From: Candidatus Omnitrophota bacterium
GTDB taxonomy: Bacteria; Omnitrophota; Gorgyraeia; Gygaellales; Profunditerraquicolaceae
DNA length: 34,812 nucleotides
Direction of reading: 5' to 3'
NCBI GenBank assembly: GCA_029571225.1
Contig: JAKPTF010000108.1
Span: forward strand, 1-34,812
Shown: positions 25,117 to 32,790 of the stretch, one piece after another
How the letters are laid out: every line of letters begins with the position of its first letter
Position numbering within the stretch: position 1 is the first letter of the stretch
Notes under the pieces: model-generated
The model's database searches: none
What the model was told of the DNA's origin: nothing
Seen by the model: only the letters and a program-made list of their open reading frames with translations
Translations under genes and position numbers: made by a program

Positions 25117-25147
25117 TTGACATGAACTAATAATGAGTATATACTCA
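25117..25147 (+). promoter_or_regulatory. sigma-70 promoter with palindromic operator on the -10
   Basis: TTGACA (25117-25122), a 17-base spacer and TATACT (25140-25145). The -10 box sits in the exact palindrome TGAGTATATACTCA (25134-25147), a likely operator, most simply for the DUF134 protein encoded next. The 100 bases before it (25005-25110) show nothing else I can support. Confidence 0.75.
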
Positions 25148-25192
25148 AAACAACCATGGCGTTAAGTATAAGTAAGAAATGTAAGGACGGCG

Positions 25193-25603
25193 ATGAAAAA
25201 GCTATATAAAAGAAGGCCTGGCAGGCCAAGGAAAAGGCGATTTATCGAGTCTGACCCCAAGGTGAGCCAATTCAGTCCCAGGGGCAGGCCCGGAAGGCCG
25301 GATGAGGCTCTCCTTGGCCTTGACGAATTCGAGGCCATACGCCTCGCCCACTACAAGGGATTAAGCCAGGCTGATGCTGCCAGGTCAATGAATATATCCC
25401 AGCAGACATTCAGCAGGACGGTTAAAAGGGCACAGAAAGCCATTGCCGACGCCATTGTCAACGGCAAGACGCTATACATACAGAACAAACCGCTGGGCCG
25501 TGTATATTCTCTTCAAGATGGCGATATGCCTGCCCGCCCGGCTTTTCAAAAATTAATGGCTGATTCCAAGAAGTATCTGGACGCAGATAATGAAACTGAA
25601 TAG
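25193..25603 (+). CDS. DUF134-family DNA-binding protein with AT-hook-like N-terminus
   Basis: 136 residues. The DUF134 core is clear: FSPRGRPG, LGLDEFEAIRLAHYKGLSQADAA and ISQQTFSRTVKRAQKAIADA, a sigma-region-4-like HTH, then NGKTLYIQN. The N-terminus carries two AT-hook-like GRP cores, RRPGRPRKRR (about 7-16) and RGRPGRP (about 30-36), more basic than usual for the family. DUF134 genes commonly neighbour NifX/NafY-type or ParA-type iron-cofactor genes; none is here. The palindrome over the promoter suggests autorepression. The ATG has AAGGA seven bases upstream. Its end is overlapped by the endonuclease gene. Confidence 0.86.
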   Translation: MKKLYKRRPGRPRKRRFIESDPKVSQFSPRGRPGRPDEALLGLDEFEAIRLAHYKGLSQADAARSMNISQQTFSRTVKRAQKAIADAIVNGKTLYIQNKPLGRVYSLQDGDMPARPAFQKLMADSKKYLDADNETE

Positions 25604-26417
25604 CCTGACCGTAGAGGTTTTGAATGATCTGTATGTAAACCGCAAGAAATCTTTACAAGATATTGCGGACATGTATAATGTCTCGCGTGTTGCCATATAC
25701 AAAAAACTCAAGCAATTCGGGATTCGGCAGCGAACAAAGTCAGAGGCCCGTTTGGAGGCGCAGAAGCAGCAGAAGTTGCCCCAACAGTTCTTTGATATTA
25801 ATGAGCGCTTTTTTGATGACTGGTCGTCAGACATGGCGTATGTCTTGGGTTTGTTGTTTACTGACGGTTGTTTATCAAAGACAGGCGCCGTAGCACTTAG
25901 CATAAATGACAAGGATTTGCTTGAAGCGGTCAGAAACGCCATGCGCTCAACGCATAAGATCGAGCAGTCGAACCACCAAAAGAGTTTGTATATTTTTCAC
26001 TTTGCGCGGGAATCTATGGTTGAAAGGTTAAAGGCTCTGGGGCTGGTTTCTCATAAGAGCATGGTTATCAAATTCCCGGAAGTGCCTTTTGAGTATTTAT
26101 CAGATTTTCTGCGCGGCGTTTTTGACGGCGATGGAAGCGTATTTTTTGATAAAAGAAACCCCAGGGTGCAGCTAGTTAGCACATTTGTAAGCGGTTCACA
26201 GTGCTTTATGGCCGATTTAGAAAATAACTTAAATAAATTAGGGCTTCCTAGAAGGAAAATATATAAACATAAGACAAAAAATGGATACAGCTACACAATT
26301 GCATATGGGCATAAAGATAGCATAAGTTTGTTCGGTATTTTATATGGGAATATAGGTAATGGCATATTTTTAAAGCGCAAATATAAAAGGTTTTTAGAAG
26401 GCATAAACAGGAGTTAA
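25590..26417 (+). CDS. free-standing LAGLIDADG homing endonuclease-like protein
   Basis: 275 residues. Residues 1-50 are an HTH (KSLQDIADMYNVSRVAIYKKLKQFG). Two LAGLIDADG motifs follow: VLGLLFTDGCL near residue 85 and FLRGVFDGDGS near 172, each with its acidic residue (D), so a monomeric pseudo-dimeric enzyme is expected. LKRKYKRFLEGI ends the protein. It is neither inside an intron nor an intein; the start overlaps the DUF134 stop region by 14 bases. The 3' part (after about 26200) is markedly A/T-rich compared with neighbours, suggesting transfer. The N-terminal HTH may mean a change of role toward regulation. Confidence 0.83.
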   Translation: MKLNSLTVEVLNDLYVNRKKSLQDIADMYNVSRVAIYKKLKQFGIRQRTKSEARLEAQKQQKLPQQFFDINERFFDDWSSDMAYVLGLLFTDGCLSKTGAVALSINDKDLLEAVRNAMRSTHKIEQSNHQKSLYIFHFARESMVERLKALGLVSHKSMVIKFPEVPFEYLSDFLRGVFDGDGSVFFDKRNPRVQLVSTFVSGSQCFMADLENNLNKLGLPRRKIYKHKTKNGYSYTIAYGHKDSISLFGILYGNIGNGIFLKRKYKRFLEGINRS

Positions 26418-26421
26418 GCGC

Positions 26422-26631
26422 ATGGATAAAGAGCTTCAGGAATGGTACAAGCTGCATGAGTTTTATATGTACGGAGGCAATTATCAAACAAGGGATCTGG
26501 CGGGATTTCTCGGTGTAAGCGAGCGAACGATACAGCGGTGGCTTAAGGAAAAATCCAAACCAAGCGCAAAGCAATTGGCACAGATCAGAGAGTATGTTGA
26601 AATGAAAAAGAGTGCGTCGAATGCCTTATAA
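26422..26631 (+). CDS. small HTH protein
   Basis: 69 residues with a helix-turn-helix near the centre: TRDLAGFLGVSERTIQRWLKEKSKPSAKQLAQI. It follows the endonuclease stop by four bases, with AGGAG upstream, and is probably co-transcribed with DUF134 and the endonuclease. It may be a small regulator of the same mobile unit. No closer identification is possible. The 214 bases after it (26632-26845) are A/T-rich and hold nothing I recognise. Confidence 0.65.
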   Translation: MDKELQEWYKLHEFYMYGGNYQTRDLAGFLGVSERTIQRWLKEKSKPSAKQLAQIREYVEMKKSASNAL

Positions 26632-26845
26632 ACGGATATTTGCATCTTGAATCTCAATGTCGCACTATTGCCCATAATATATCTTATGTTAACTTTATGA
26701 TATTGCAGGATTGCTTCAAGTATATGTTAAATAATAGGTTACGGTAAAAGTGTTTTTTCTGTTAATAAGTCTGATTTGACTTCACTGAATTTACTTCTAT
26801 TGTTGATCGTATGAAGATCTTTGCAGATTTTGTGGCAGGAGTTTA

Positions 26846-27076
26846 TTAAATGAAATTCAGGGTTTTCTTAACCGCTACGCCGAGTTTCTTGAGATCAGCC
26901 AGGCCTTTTACAATATCGGATTTGGTTCCGCTTAAGGTGACCATGGCCCATCCTTGATCCGCGTTAAACGATGCTTCCAGGATGGTCATCGTGATCTCGT
27001 GTTTTTTGCAGACTTCGCACATGACCGGCTGGTCCTTGAGTTTACCTGGAAAAATAAGCTCTGTTTTTATTTTCAT
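26846..27076 (-). CDS. NIL-domain protein
   Basis: 76 residues forming a stand-alone NIL domain, a ferredoxin-like fold best known from the C-terminus of MetN methionine ABC ATPases. KIKTELIFPGKLKDQPVM and ITMTILEASFNADQGWAMVTLSG...IVKGLADLKKLGVAVK match its strand-helix order. Stand-alone NIL proteins are thought to bind amino acids or act as ligand sensors. AAGGAGG lies four bases before the ATG. It overlaps the end of the DUF2062 gene by 35 bases and is last in the operon. Confidence 0.8.
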   Translation of the reverse strand: MKIKTELIFPGKLKDQPVMCEVCKKHEITMTILEASFNADQGWAMVTLSGTKSDIVKGLADLKKLGVAVKKTLNFI

Positions 27077-27551
27077 CGCGCCTCCTTTTTATGAACGTCA
27101 GGACAATAAGAGCGCTGACATACACCGCGGCTGCCAGGCAGAATGACAGGACCAAATACCCGGTTAAAACCGGCACCATGAGCTTCAGGGTCGATGTGTC
27201 TAAGATCAGTTTCCAGTGAAAATCTCTTAAAAGTCCCTGCCAGGTATCGTATACCCGGCGCCATTCAAGCCCCATTATACCCGCGCCTATCTTGATTGAC
27301 AAGACAATTGTCAGGAAACTTGCCCAGGTGTTTGTCAGGATGCTGCCCAATAAAGCTGCGGCTTTGTTGATCCTGAAGACCGTTGCGAGGAGCAATGCTA
27401 CAAGAGGCCCTGTCCCGGGAAGGATGCCAAAGAATGCGCCCAGCCCGAAACCGAGCGCTATGCGGTTCGGGGAATCGTTGATCCTGAATAATTTGAGGTA
27501 CAGGAATTTGAAGGATCTGACGATCCTGCTGTGTATGGCTTTTTTATTCAT
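27042..27551 (-). CDS. DUF2062 membrane protein
   Basis: 169 residues with about four hydrophobic segments. SPNRIALGFGLGAFFGILPGTGPLVALLLATVFRINKAAALLGSILTN is the diagnostic DUF2062 region with its PG/TG turn. Function in this family is unknown; some members sit beside or are fused to glycosyltransferases. ATGA overlap with the upstream radical SAM gene shows co-translation. Confidence 0.87.
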   Translation of the reverse strand: MNKKAIHSRIVRSFKFLYLKLFRINDSPNRIALGFGLGAFFGILPGTGPLVALLLATVFRINKAAALLGSILTNTWASFLTIVLSIKIGAGIMGLEWRRVYDTWQGLLRDFHWKLILDTSTLKLMVPVLTGYLVLSFCLAAAVYVSALIVLTFIKRRRDENKNRAYFSR

Positions 27552-28507
27552 TTGACCGGTTTGATGTTGACGCCAGCGAATCTTGCCAGGCCGCCAGAAT
27601 CCTGGGTCCAGCCGTTATGCAGGCCGTATTTGTCCATGCAATCCTGCGCGGCTTCATATTCCTGTAATGTCAATCTGCGGTTGATCCCGTGGCATTGATC
27701 AGCTTTATAATACGGCGTATACTGGCTCATCAGGCTTATATATGCGCGGGTCGAGATCTCCTGGGCAATGAATTTCATTATTTGTTCCGTGCCCGACATG
27801 TTGCCCGGAAGTACCAGATGCCTGATGATCAATCCTTTGTTGATCAGGCCCTGGGAATTGATTTGCGCAAGGCCGGTCTGGCGATGCATTTCTTTGACAC
27901 TTGCCTGATTATATGCAGGGTATCCCGGCGCCAGAGATAATTTTTCCGCAAGGGCGCTGTCCGCATACCGCATATCAGGCAGATATATATCAACGATACC
28001 ATCCAGTAATCTGATCATTTCCGGCAGTTCATAGCCGCCGGTATTGTATACCAGGGGTATGGAAAGCCCTTTTTCAATGGCGATCTTCAGCGCTGCCAGT
28101 ATCTGCGGCATGACATGGGTAGGGCTTACGAGGTTGATGTTATGACAGCCCATTTTCTGCAGTTCAAGCATGATTTCGGCCATTTCCTGGTCAGATACGC
28201 CTCTCCCCTGCCCGTTTTTTTGGCTGAATTCGTAGTTTTGGCAGTAAATGCAGGCCATATTGCAGTGTGAGAAAAAGATCGTGCCGGATCCTCGTGATCC
28301 TGAAATAGGCGGTTCTTCACCATGATGGGCCAGGTAACTGTACACTTCTGCCCGGGATCCTGTTCTGCAGAAGCCTGTTTCTTCTTTGAGGCGGTTTATT
28401 TTGCATTTGCGCGGGCAGATCGAACAGGACTGCAAGAGCTTCCGGCCAGTGCTGATTGCCGCATCTAATTTGCCGTTCTCATAAGCGCTCAGGTATGAAG
28501 GCTGCAT
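27548..28507 (-). CDS. PflX-like radical SAM protein (COG1313 type)
   Basis: About 319 residues. The ATG at 28507 (MQPSYLSAYENGKLDAAI) is chosen because the family begins this way; a longer frame to 28585 would run into the DUF4416 gene. An N-terminal cysteine cluster (CSICPRKCKINRLKEETGFC) precedes the radical SAM CxxxCxxC in SHCNMACIYCQNYEFS. NTGGYELPEMIRLLDGIVDIYLPDMRY is the typical PflA-like barrel segment. These proteins resemble pyruvate formate-lyase activating enzymes, but their substrate is unknown and no glycyl radical enzyme is in the window. It overlaps the DUF4416 gene by 19 bases. Confidence 0.85.
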   Translation of the reverse strand: MQPSYLSAYENGKLDAAISTGRKLLQSCSICPRKCKINRLKEETGFCRTGSRAEVYSYLAHHGEEPPISGSRGSGTIFFSHCNMACIYCQNYEFSQKNGQGRGVSDQEMAEIMLELQKMGCHNINLVSPTHVMPQILAALKIAIEKGLSIPLVYNTGGYELPEMIRLLDGIVDIYLPDMRYADSALAEKLSLAPGYPAYNQASVKEMHRQTGLAQINSQGLINKGLIIRHLVLPGNMSGTEQIMKFIAQEISTRAYISLMSQYTPYYKADQCHGINRRLTLQEYEAAQDCMDKYGLHNGWTQDSGGLARFAGVNIKPVK

Positions 28508-29025
28508 ATTTGTTGTGCGTACGCGTGCCTGATGTGGTTGAATATATCCAGGTAGGCAGGCGTGCGGTAATCGGGATAGGTCCATTCCCAGGCAGTGAAC
28601 CCGCCTTTTTTATAGACCAGCGTGATTTCAGCGAATATCCCCTTTGATAAGTAGATACGATGGCAAAAGTCTTTTGTAGATGCCAGGACCAGCTTTGCCA
28701 GGTCGACGTACCCGGGGTCGATATTGATCCTGCGTTTGCCCAGGCGCGCCCTTCGTTTTTCCAGTCTGTTGGTGCGTACTTTGATAGCCGCCAGAGAGTC
28801 GGGCGAGATTAACCTCAAAAAAGCCACGAATCGGCGCTTCAGGCCGCTGCCAAATTCCCGCTCATAGTAAGCGGTGTGATTGAAGTCGAGCTCCGGGCTT
28901 TCATAATCGATTGGCCCGAACGCGCGCAATAAAAACGGCTTGACCGCCAGATACTCATGTGAGTCTCTGTAGATCAAGCCGATGATCAATTTCACGCGAA
29001 TCGGACCGCCCGTGCTTCCCCTCAT
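28489..29025 (-). CDS. DUF4416 protein
   Basis: 178 residues matching the DUF4416 pattern throughout: GLIYRDSHEYLAVKPFL, FGPIDYESPELDFNHTAYYEREFG, IKVRTNRLEKR, RRINIDPGYVDLAKLVLASTKDFCHRIYL, GIFAEITL and WTYPDYRTPAYLDIF. The function is unknown. It is common in Omnitrophota, Nitrospirota and Desulfobacterota genomes, which fits the lineage guess. It lies ten bases after the second PilZ gene. Confidence 0.88.
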   Translation of the reverse strand: MRGSTGGPIRVKLIIGLIYRDSHEYLAVKPFLLRAFGPIDYESPELDFNHTAYYEREFGSGLKRRFVAFLRLISPDSLAAIKVRTNRLEKRRARLGKRRINIDPGYVDLAKLVLASTKDFCHRIYLSKGIFAEITLVYKKGGFTAWEWTYPDYRTPAYLDIFNHIRHAYAQQICSLHT

Positions 29026-29035
29026 TACCCGTATG

Positions 29036-29383
29036 TTACGGCAGGAACTGATTGATATATTGCGTGATTTTCTTCCGGGGTGCGTCCGTAATTTTATTGA
29101 AATAGATTGCTACGTTGAATCCGCCCTGCGCCTCATCCTCTGACCTGACGATGACGCCGTCGCATTCGACCGGCGTTTTCTCATTCCGGGCCATCGGCAG
29201 TTCCATCTTGATGCGGACACGCGTGAACGGGGGCACGTATTTATCGATCCTGCAATATGCGCCCAGGCAGCTTAAGTTCAATGTGCTGGTGACAAAATCA
29301 TACCCGTTTGCCACGACGTTGATGGGCAGGTTCTGATTGATACGGGGATGAACCCGGCGTTCTTTGGTGGTCATCTTGCTCAT
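29036..29383 (-). CDS. PilZ-domain protein (second of the pair)
   Basis: 115 residues, a single PilZ domain. The c-di-GMP-binding RxxxR (RVHPR within ERRVHPR) and N-x-S-x-x-G (NLSCLG) motifs are intact, so ligand binding is expected. VPPFTRVRIKMELP and the C-terminal FNKITDAPRKKITQYI complete the barrel and helix. It may act as a c-di-GMP adaptor for the surface systems in this window. It overlaps the zinc-ribbon gene start region by four bases. Confidence 0.88.
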   Translation of the reverse strand: MSKMTTKERRVHPRINQNLPINVVANGYDFVTSTLNLSCLGAYCRIDKYVPPFTRVRIKMELPMARNEKTPVECDGVIVRSEDEAQGGFNVAIYFNKITDAPRKKITQYINQFLP

Positions 29384-29562
29384 TTCTCTTTTTCCTCTTT
29401 ACCGGTGGATTTCGTGGCCTTGATCCAACATTTCTTGGTGCAATAGAACTTCCCGTTGCGGTAGTACTTGCGTAATTTTTTCAGGGGCTTGTTGCAGCCC
29501 AGGCAATTTGTCTGTTTTTCGACTACCGGTGTTTCTGTTCCCTGCGCTTGTTCATCCGCCAT
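29380..29562 (-). CDS. small zinc-ribbon protein
   Basis: 60 residues with CLGCNKPL and FYCTKKCW, a C-x2-C...C-x3-C ribbon flanked by acidic and Lys-rich tails. It is wedged between two PilZ genes, with four-base overlap to the second. It may be an adaptor or RNA/DNA-binding protein; nothing in the sequence shows which. Confidence 0.75.
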   Translation of the reverse strand: MADEQAQGTETPVVEKQTNCLGCNKPLKKLRKYYRNGKFYCTKKCWIKATKSTGKEEKEK

Positions 29563-29573
29563 GTTGTTGCTCC

Positions 29574-29915
29574 TTAATCGTGATGACGCCTCATTGTGAT
29601 GTATTCCGAAAGATATTTCTTCTCGTCAGACTCGAACTCGACGAATGATACGCCGGTTTTAAATCTGTCTGTGTGTGAAGACGGCATGGACCGCGTGACT
29701 TTTCCGATGGGCCGCAGTGTCCTGGACGCTACATTGATCTCAAGATTCACCGTGGTTGATGGAGGGATGAACCTGTCGCTTGTGAATCCCACCCCGCCGA
29801 CGCTGATATCGTCGGTCTGGATATGACCGAAATCATGAGAGCCTCTGATCTGGTATAAAATGGGCTCTTTGATCCGTATCCTGGGGAAAAGCCTTTGTTC
29901 GACTTTTGGATACAT
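29574..29915 (-). CDS. PilZ-domain protein (first of the pair)
   Basis: 113 residues. RxxxR (RLFPR) and D-x-S-x-x-G (DISVGG) motifs are intact, and FIPPSTTVNLEINV aligns with the VPPFTRVRIKME segment of its neighbour, so the two are paralogues. It is the first gene of the seven-gene minus-strand operon. The short leader has GAGAAGG as ribosome site and contains AAAGCCACGGATC, also found in the riboswitch at 18336. Confidence 0.88.
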   Translation of the reverse strand: MYPKVEQRLFPRIRIKEPILYQIRGSHDFGHIQTDDISVGGVGFTSDRFIPPSTTVNLEINVASRTLRPIGKVTRSMPSSHTDRFKTGVSFVEFESDEKKYLSEYITMRRHHD

Positions 29916-29963
29916 GTCCGCCTTCTCAAAAAAGATCCGTGGCTTTCCCTTCTTTACTACATA

Positions 29964-29991
29964 ATTATAACATATATTCTACCGTTGTCAA
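29964..29991 (-). promoter_or_regulatory. consensus sigma-70 promoter of the PilZ operon
   Basis: Minus-strand TTGACA (29991-29986), 16-base spacer, TATAAT (29969-29964); both hexamers are perfect. Initiation near 29957 gives a leader of about 41 bases. It probably drives all genes down to 26846. Confidence 0.85.
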
Positions 29992-30013
29992 TCTGATTGG
30001 AACAAGAGCCCCG

Positions 30014-30700
30014 TCATTCAATTTCGAAGGATATGATGACGTTAAAAGAAAGCTGGGGGTAGTCCAGCTCTTTGGGAAAGACCGGGAATGGCGCCGCTGC
30101 CCTGATGCTGCGCGAGGCGATGTCGCGCAGGTAATAGCTTGGCGTTGACTTCTCTTCGATCAGCCGGATGTCGCGCAGGGACCCGTCCTGCCCGATGACG
30201 AATGACAGGAAGATCTCGCCTGTTTCAGTCCTGGAATAGTTCTGGTAGGCGCTTCGCCTGATCTTTTCACGCACCAGCTGGTAATAGCTGATGTATGAAG
30301 GATTGCTGATCTTGGCCATATCTACAGGCGGCAGAGAGATCTTCTTCTTTACCGGGATGATGTCAGGTTTGAGCGTGAATGGTTTGACCACATCCGCCTC
30401 TTTTGCGGCCAAACCCGCGCTTCGCTTCAGGAAGTTTTGAGAGCTTTGCAGCGGCGCCAGAAGGCTTTTATTGTCTGCCGTGACCTTGGCCGGGATCCTG
30501 GTGACCAGCGGCTCGCGCGCGGTTATTTTCCCGGGGACAGGGTCTTGCTGTCGCGGCGCCTTTATATAGACGACTTTGATCTCCTGCTTTGGCTTGTTGA
30601 AACGCAGGAAATTCAGCGACGGCAGGTGGACCGCGATGAACGTGATGTGCGCGAGCGCTGATACGATGATGGCTGTCTGGAAGAACCTATCGGTATCCAT
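30014..30700 (-). CDS. tonB: TonB energy-transducer protein
   Basis: 228 residues with an N-terminal membrane anchor (about 9-27), a periplasmic linker with Pro and Lys-rich stretches, and a C-terminal TonB domain (about 145-228: YYQLVREKIRRSAYQNYS, GEIFLSFVIGQDGSLRDIRLIEES-like, SIRAAAPFPVFP, NVIISFEIE). It energises the receptor encoded 54 bases upstream. ExbB and ExbD are not in the window. The promoter places initiation on the A of the ATG, so the mRNA is probably leaderless. Confidence 0.88.
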   Translation of the reverse strand: MDTDRFFQTAIIVSALAHITFIAVHLPSLNFLRFNKPKQEIKVVYIKAPRQQDPVPGKITAREPLVTRIPAKVTADNKSLLAPLQSSQNFLKRSAGLAAKEADVVKPFTLKPDIIPVKKKISLPPVDMAKISNPSYISYYQLVREKIRRSAYQNYSRTETGEIFLSFVIGQDGSLRDIRLIEEKSTPSYYLRDIASRSIRAAAPFPVFPKELDYPQLSFNVIISFEIE

Positions 30701-30706
30701 GGTTCA

Positions 30707-30735
30707 ACTATATGGCACCCGAGAGAGCTTGTCAA
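30707..30735 (-). promoter_or_regulatory. sigma-70 promoter of tonB (leaderless)
   Basis: Minus-strand TTGACA (30735-30730), 17-base spacer, TATAGT (30712-30707). Seven bases downstream is A 30700, the first base of the tonB start codon. No Shine-Dalgarno site precedes the ATG. Confidence 0.75.
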
Positions 30736-30753
30736 TAAAAATTGGCCTGATCT

Positions 30754-32766
30754 TTAGAACTTACAGCTTATCCCGGCGACAAAGCTGCGTTCCGGAGACG
30801 GGTAATAGACCTTTTTGCCTGACGTGGGATTGCACGTGGCATACTCGGCATATTTTTTGTTCAAAACGTTGTTTATTCCGAACGTTGCCGTGAGATTCTT
30901 GTATACGTATGAGAGGTTCATATCTGCGGTAAAAAAGCCGTTCAGCCTGGACAGGGCGTTGGCCTGGTCGTTGATGAAGAAACGCTCTCCAACATAGTTG
31001 CCTGTCAGATTGACCGTGAACGCCCTGGCGAACGTCCAGCGCAGGCCTATTCCCCCCTTATTCCGCGGCACCATGGGGATGGTTTTTTTGTCATACACCC
31101 CTCCCCTGAACAGCCCGCGCGTATATGCGTAGTTTGCCGTCAGGGTCAATGACTTGCTCAATCCCGCTTCAAACCCTGCTTCCAGCCCTTCATGGCGGGT
31201 TTTATCATAATTTTTATTCGAATATGACGCGTAGTCGTAATACAGTTCGTTTTCAATATTCATCCTGAATAGCGTCATATCGATCTTGACGCGCGGATTG
31301 AAGCGGTGTTTGACGCCGATTTCGTAATCCCGTGCCTCCTGCGGCTTGAGCGTCGTATCGATTCCGTGGCTGGGCCAGGTCAGAGAATATTCATCCGTCG
31401 CGGGGAAACGGAAACTTCGGGCGACATTACCGAAGACGCTTGAGTCGTCCGTATATCTCCACACAAGGCCCGCGTTATAGGCTTTTTTGGCCGGGCTGAT
31501 ATCGCTGTCCAGGATATCCGTTCCGGGCGCGTTGTGATAATCGAACCGGTATTCGGCCTTCTCGTACCTCCATCCCCCTGACGCGAGCAATCTGTCCATC
31601 ACCGCTATTTCATCCTGAATATAATAGCCTTTGGAAAGCTTATCGATCCTGGTGAATTCCTGCGCGACGTCAGAATAGTCGTACGCGTCGGATGAGTAAT
31701 CGGCCCGGTATAGATCGATACCGGCAATCAGGGTGTTCGGCCGTCCTGCGACCGGTTTCCCAAGCACGTATTTAGGCGTGAACCCTATCGTATCGATACG
31801 GTCATGCTTGATGGGATTTCCCCATCCGCCGTAAAATACCCTCCAGAAAGAATCCACTTCCCTTCTGCGGTATGACAGGTCCAGGTCTATCTTTCCCAGA
31901 TCAGCGAATATCTTCGTGGCGCCGGTGTTTATATACCAGTCATGGTCCTTTGCGTGATCGTCGCCGTATTTTGAGGCTTTGCGGCCAAGGGCCAGTAATT
32001 CCGCATCCGATAATTCGCCCGGAAGGCCATAGTCCGAATAATGAACTCCGTTATGCAGACGAAGCGAAAATTCGGGATCTATGTCGTAATTCAGCCGTGA
32101 TGAGAAATCCTGTGCCTTGTAATGGCTGTTTTCCCTGTAGCCGTGGGTGGAATCCCGGCTGGCAGACGCGTAATACGAAAGCGCTTCTTGCGAACCGCTG
32201 ACATTGAGCATCTGTTTGTTCAGGTCATAGCTTCCTGCCTGCGCCTCTGCATTCCAGGCGGGGCTGCCTGTGCCCTTCTTGGTGATGATATTGATGACGC
32301 CGCCCGAGGCATTGTCCCCGTACAGCACAGAGCCGGACGACCCGCGCAGGACCTCGATTTTTTCAACCTGGTTCAAAGGTATCTGCGTCCAGTCAGCGCC
32401 CGATATATCAACCTCATTGATCCTGCGTCCATCAACGAGCACGGCCGTGTTCATGGGCGCCTGTTCGCCGAAGCCGCGGATGTCGGCCGATACCTTGGTG
32501 CCGTTGCCGTACCAGTCGCGGATGACTATTCCTGTCTGCGACCGCAATAGGTCCGGAACAGATTGGGCGTTTGAGGTTTTGATCATGGCCTGGTTGATTA
32601 TTGTGATCGCTGCGGGCGTTTTGACCGCCTCGTCTTCATAGCGGTATGGCGTGACGACTATGCGGTCCAGTCCGATGTCTTCCTGTCCGAATGTCATACC
32701 GGGAAATGAAAAAAAACTTGCTGTGATGAGCAATGTGAGGGCGATTGAACGGTAAGATAACAACAT
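30754..32766 (-). CDS. BtuB-like TonB-dependent outer-membrane receptor
   Basis: 670 residues. A signal peptide covers 1-27, followed by a TonB-box-like DRIVVTPYRY. The plug domain (about 40-155) includes TPAAITIINQAMI, VPDLLRSQTGIVIRD, VLVDGRRIN, VEKIEVLRGSSGSVLYGDNASGGVINIITKKG, all typical. A 22-strand barrel follows and ends in Phe (GISCKF). The cobalamin riboswitch in its leader and the adjacent ABC transporter and CobC-like genes point to a corrinoid substrate. GGGAGGAG precedes the ATG. Confidence 0.92.
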   Translation of the reverse strand: MLLSYRSIALTLLITASFFSFPGMTFGQEDIGLDRIVVTPYRYEDEAVKTPAAITIINQAMIKTSNAQSVPDLLRSQTGIVIRDWYGNGTKVSADIRGFGEQAPMNTAVLVDGRRINEVDISGADWTQIPLNQVEKIEVLRGSSGSVLYGDNASGGVINIITKKGTGSPAWNAEAQAGSYDLNKQMLNVSGSQEALSYYASASRDSTHGYRENSHYKAQDFSSRLNYDIDPEFSLRLHNGVHYSDYGLPGELSDAELLALGRKASKYGDDHAKDHDWYINTGATKIFADLGKIDLDLSYRRREVDSFWRVFYGGWGNPIKHDRIDTIGFTPKYVLGKPVAGRPNTLIAGIDLYRADYSSDAYDYSDVAQEFTRIDKLSKGYYIQDEIAVMDRLLASGGWRYEKAEYRFDYHNAPGTDILDSDISPAKKAYNAGLVWRYTDDSSVFGNVARSFRFPATDEYSLTWPSHGIDTTLKPQEARDYEIGVKHRFNPRVKIDMTLFRMNIENELYYDYASYSNKNYDKTRHEGLEAGFEAGLSKSLTLTANYAYTRGLFRGGVYDKKTIPMVPRNKGGIGLRWTFARAFTVNLTGNYVGERFFINDQANALSRLNGFFTADMNLSYVYKNLTATFGINNVLNKKYAEYATCNPTSGKKVYYPSPERSFVAGISCKF

Positions 32767-32790
32767 TTTCTCCTCCCGAGAGAATAATTA

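Noticed and set aside
26632-26845. possible small gene or attachment site in the A/T-rich gap
   Set aside because: No open frame with a ribosome site, no flanking direct repeats and no tRNA-like sequence were found.
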